DNA of 64,000 nucleotides from Serinus canaria (lineage: Eukaryota; Chordata; Aves; Passeriformes; Fringillidae). The DNA lies in the NCBI RefSeq assembly GCF_022539315.1, contig NC_066313.1:24651059-24715058 (forward strand). The letters run 5' to 3'. This document shows, one piece after another, positions 63,548 to 64,000 of the stretch. Position 1 is the first letter of the stretch. Each line of letters begins with the position of its first letter. A program made the position numbers and the translations under genes. Under the pieces are notes generated by a model. It worked only from the letters and a program-made list of their open reading frames with translations, was not told the origin of the DNA and did no database searches.

Positions 63548-64000
63548 ATTGTAACTTTCCATAAGAGTCAGTTAATTAAATTAAACAAATTAAATTGTTT
63601 CAAAGATTAATGACAAACAGCACATGGTTTGTGACCTACTGATTCAAGTATCAGGTAATTACCCAAAATTACATTGCTTAATTCCTCACACTTAGTATGG
63701 AGAACTAGCTTACTGAAGGCAGAACTACAAACTGAAATTAAGTATAAATCTCTAGGTGGTATTTTATTTATTCCCTTCAGGGACTTACCACTTATTTCAA
63801 CCAATACTATTGCTGCACATTACACTGAACTCTAGACACGCACCCTCTAAAATCCAGAACAATTCAGAGACTCACTTTAAGAGTCAACTCTTCAGCACTG
63901 ATTTAACACTCAACTTCTTTCAGAAATCATTTTTTGAAGAAATCTGTTCTGGACCAATGCTGGGAGGCTGACTTGTCATAGTAATGGAAAAGGAAAAAAG

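Overview
The window is vertebrate nuclear DNA, most likely from a bird. It lies inside one protein-coding gene on the minus strand, GSK3B (glycogen synthase kinase-3 beta). Six consecutive coding exons (human numbering 3 to 8) can be read. All have GT..AG boundaries and lengths of 84, 111, 131, 107, 98 and 96 nt. Joined, they give 209 uninterrupted codons corresponding to human residues 95 to 303. The bird assignment rests on seven chicken-repeat-1 (CR1) LINE fragments, low repeat density and an intron-rich AT-biased sequence. Other sauropsids also carry CR1, so this is an inference. Layout, low to high coordinate (gene 3' to 5'): part of intron 8 (1-4036); exon 8 (4037-4132); intron 7 with three CR1 fragments (4133-15116); exon 7 (15117-15214); intron 6 with one CR1 fragment and a strong minus-strand G-quadruplex candidate (15215-24419); exon 6 (24420-24526); a short intron 5; exon 5 (26351-26481); intron 4; exon 4 (29386-29496); intron 3 (29497-42110), which holds the longest open frame of the window and an A/C-rich tract; exon 3 (42111-42194); and over 21.8 kb of intron 2, running to the window end, with three CR1 fragments, a 55-nt poly(A) run, a 60-bp tandem duplication and a CpG-enriched patch. 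Exons 1, 2 and 9 onward, the promoter and both UTRs are outside the window. Function: the six exons encode the middle of the kinase. They cover the helix-C region that supplies R96 and E97, the ATP hinge (D133-Y134-V135), the catalytic loop (HRDIKPQN), the DFG motif, the activation loop with Y216, and the Axin/FRAT docking surface. The glycine loop and K85 lie in exon 2, outside. I found no second gene, no tRNA or rRNA, no CRISPR array, no viral genome and no bacterial-type operon. I did not find a convincing new biological system. The findings are mostly modest: a GU-rich and G-quadruplex-prone pre-mRNA, a CpG cluster in intron 2, an inverted CR1 pair, one conservative residue change, and one orphan open frame of doubtful significance.
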